A stretch of DNA of 64,000 nt from Parolsenella catena (GTDB lineage Bacteria; Actinomycetota; Coriobacteriia; Coriobacteriales; Atopobiaceae). Shown one piece after another: positions 61,866 through 64,000 of this stretch. Within the stretch, counting starts at the first letter, position 1; each line of letters starts with the position of its first letter. The position numbers and the translations under genes are program-made. The DNA lies in assembly GCF_003966955.1 (NCBI RefSeq), contig NZ_AP019367.1, positions 1,302,001-1,366,000 on the forward strand. The letters are read 5' to 3'. The notes below the pieces were generated by a model, which was not told the origin of the DNA, did no database searches, and saw only the letters and a program-made list of their open reading frames with translations.

Positions 61866-63882
61866 CTAAGAGCGGCCATCCCAGAGCCCATCTGTTCCAA
61901 CATAATACTGACCAACCCACTGATCTCTTGCCATAGCGCCACTATCAAGAACGTAGTAGCTACCAATCCAGCAAGAACTTTGCATGACACCATTCGCAGC
62001 AAGGTAATACCAATTTGCACCGTCCTGCAGCCAGCCAGTCCCCATTGCGCCACTGGTCGGATCAAGGTAATACCAAGAGCCACTCTCTGACGCCCAACCC
62101 GTCTTCATCGCCCCCGATTCAGACAACAGATACCAGTTGGGACCAATTTGATTCCAGCCAGTCTGCATCGCACCGGAGCTTTCGAACCAGTACCAGGCGC
62201 CAGCGATGTAGTCCCAGCCCGTAGCCATAGCGCCAGATGCCTCAAAAAAGTACCAAGTTCCGTCAACTTGCCTCCAACCGACCGCCATCTTTCCGGCGTC
62301 ATCAAACCAATACCATGTGCCGCCGATCTTTTGCCAGCCGATCGCCAAACTGCCGTTGGACACGTAGTACCAAGCGTCATTAATCAGACTCCAGCCGGGC
62401 CGCAGGCTCACATATCCAACCCACCTGCCATCCGAGGAGAATTCTGAATATTGACCGTCGACGCGTCTCACGCCGACCGCCATTGCGCCAGAGCTATCAA
62501 ACCAGTACCATGCGCCGTCGATTAATTCCCAACCGGTCCGCATTAATCCATCGGCATCGAAGTAATACCATGCTCCGCTGATGTTCTGCCAGCCGGTCAC
62601 CCTTAGAGAGTCATCACCAACATATGAATATGAAGAATCTTCTTTAATCCACGAGTTGCGTAACGACCTCGATGAATGGTCGAAGAAAACATAACCATCC
62701 GCAACTCGTTGCCAGCCTTCTTGGACAGCACCAGGACGGTTTCCTTCGAATGCCACGTAACATCCCGCATAGCTATTGTGCCAAATGGTCTTCGGGGCCG
62801 GATCCATGTTGATCCCCATTCCATTCGGATCAAGTTCAACAACAAAAGCTGGTTTGTTCGCCGCGATGCAGTCGTCGCAGTTAAAGAAAAGAGGCCTGAT
62901 CCCCTCGAGGGCATTGAGCGTTTGATCCCACAGTAGGTTATAAACACCCGTCTGGAATACGATCTCCGGGGACAAGGTGGCCATGTAGTCCGGTGTATTA
63001 GAGTTGGGCCCACCGTGGTGCCCCAGCTTCATGAAATCAATGTGTCCCAGTGTTTGGGCAAGCCTATCTTCATCGCCATCTGAATTGCAGATATCACCCG
63101 CAAGATAAGCAATTTTTTCCGCCGCTCGCCACCTTTATGCCTAGGGAAATATAGTTAGCATCTGCCACTCCCGCAGTCTCATAAGATGAATCCGTGTTCA
63201 CAAGCTCGATATGTGCATTACCGAAATCAAATTCGGGCCTACATACATTCGAGCCGGGCTCCGGATTCTCGGGGGCAGCTTCGTCAAAATCAAGATATAA
63301 GTCCGCTCCGACTTCTTTTGCGGCATTTACAAGATCGTCGTAGACATACTGGTTATCCCAAAGGCCCCAAGGCGAAGTCAGGTAGCTATCATCGTACCGC
63401 GGCGTATATACCTTGCTTGGCTTGTACTTACGAATAATCAACCCCGCATTGCCAATATGGTCGCTGTGTGGATGCGTGCCGATATAGAAGTCGAAATTGT
63501 CTTCAGTTACGCCAAGAGAATCCAGATATGAAAGAACTTTGTCTTCGACTCCATGTCCGATCGTAGTTCCGGCCCTAAACGGATGGCGAGGATTAGAGCC
63601 ATCTGGATAGTCGCTGCTCTCACCGGAATCGACCATCCCAAAGCGGCCGTTACTCTCAATGATAATTGCGTCTCCTCCGGCACACGAAAGGTCCAGGCTA
63701 CCCCCAGCAAAAGGCAACACGTGAATCCTTGTCACGCCCTCCTCGGCAGAGGCAACGCGTGGCATCGCCAGGATGGAAAGGACTAGCAGAACAAACACAG
63801 CAAGCACCATCTCACAGAAAGACAGGATGCGCTTGGTTTTGAAATAAGCGTTAGCAGGCGCCACCAAAAACTCCTTCGCCAT
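61866..63882 (-). pseudogene. Pce/CbpE-like phosphorylcholine esterase with choline-binding repeats, frameshifted
   Basis: Two adjoining frames make one protein of about 670 aa. Frame one (ATG 63882 to TGA 63094, 262 aa) has a signal peptide (FCEMVLAVFVLLVLSILAMP), then a metallo-beta-lactamase domain like pneumococcal Pce: GGDAIIIESNGRFGMVDSGE, YPDGSNPRHPFRAG, THPHSDHIGNAGLI, PWGLWDNQYVYDDLV. A run of six A (63113-63118) shifts the frame; with five, it would continue KIAYLAGDICNSDGDEDRLA and join MKLGHHGGPNSNTPDYMATL. The second part (to 61866) ends in about ten choline-binding repeats (TGWELIDGAWYWFDSSGAMA type). Pce removes phosphocholine from teichoic acid. It is a recent lesion, a phase-variable tract or a sequencing error. 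Confidence 0.85.
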
Positions 63883-63896
63883 TAATTGCTCAGCAA

Positions 63897-63902
63897 ATTA
63901 TA
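63897..63902 (-). promoter_or_regulatory. -10 box of the esterase-like gene with very short leader
   Basis: A perfect TATAAT on the minus strand lies 14 bases before the ATG at 63882. The start site would be near 63890, leaving a leader of about eight bases and no Shine-Dalgarno. No good -35 is seen. The DNA from 63883 to 64000 is AT-rich and contains no other gene. Confidence 0.5.
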
Positions 63903-64000
63903 GGTACAGAGGGCAATCAAATTTGACGGATCTCGAGAGAGCATTGCGAGAGAAATGGAAACTAAACAGTAGTTCAGTTTTGTGATGTGCTAGATTATAA

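Noticed and set aside
61900-62640. CRISPR-like or satellite DNA repeats
   Set aside because: The periodicity of about 60 bases comes from the choline-binding (GW) repeats in the protein frame. The DNA units are diverged and there are no unique spacers.
63100-63125. Programmed -1 ribosomal frameshift at the A-rich heptamer
   Set aside because: The slippery AAAAAAT heptamer is in the right phase for a -1 shift, but the downstream esterase frame requires a +1 (or -2) shift, so a -1 event would not rescue the protein.

Overview
The window looks like chromosome from a high-GC anaerobic actinobacterium of the class Coriobacteriia (Olsenella/Atopobium type). This is inferred from strongly GC-biased third codon positions in the housekeeping genes, actinobacterial-looking versions of hpf, metG, ppdK and murQ, and a surface-glycan locus with LicD and choline-binding proteins. 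I could run no database search, so the lineage is an inference. No rRNA, tRNA, CRISPR array or intact insertion sequence was recognised.

Layout. 1-7.9 kb (minus strand): 5' part of hpf, a solute-binding lipoprotein, then the run metG-rsmA-tatD-ddl-comF. The ddl product carries a Van-type omega loop. 8-15.2 kb (plus): a potassium/sodium module with a short KdpD-like kinase, a KdpE-like regulator, a P2C (Na,K-ATPase-like) P-type ATPase and two TrkA-type RCK proteins, ending in a terminator. 15.2-24 kb (mostly minus): a small basic protein, rsmI with two cytoplasmic glycosidases (GH5, GH29), a heterodimeric ABC exporter with its autoregulated MarR repressor, and a Nif3-like protein. 24-38.8 kb: murQ, ppdK, a MalY/PatB lyase, a three-subunit xanthine-dehydrogenase-type hydroxylase, a polar amino acid ABC importer, a TM1266-type hydrogenase regulator, pyrE and a flavodoxin, with three decayed gene relics between them. 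38.8-44 kb (minus): an AlbA/HATPase regulator, argG, argR, and an unexplained two-gene module (a P-loop protein plus a DUF4869-like protein).

44-64 kb is a surface-glycan locus. It has two nearly identical rfbB (rmlB) genes in direct orientation about 10 kb apart, rfbA and rfbC but no obvious rmlD, tagD (CDP-glycerol), glf and a galactofuranosyltransferase, a flippase, a GT2, an acyltransferase (plus a broken one), a large membrane protein, two LicD-family proteins and, at the edge, a frameshifted secreted metallo-beta-lactamase-fold protein with choline-binding repeats that closely resembles pneumococcal phosphorylcholine esterase Pce/CbpE. Many of these genes are visibly more AT-rich than the flanks, and the locus contains decayed genes, so it has probably been reshuffled by transfer and recombination. 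Together they point to a rhamnose/galactofuranose/glycerol-phosphate wall polymer decorated with phosphocholine.

The most interesting points are the phosphocholine decoration/removal set, the Kdp-type two-component system wired to a P2C ATPase and RCK pair, the lone Van-type ligase in a housekeeping operon, the P-loop/DUF4869 pair, and the duplicated rfbB genes bracketing variable DNA.
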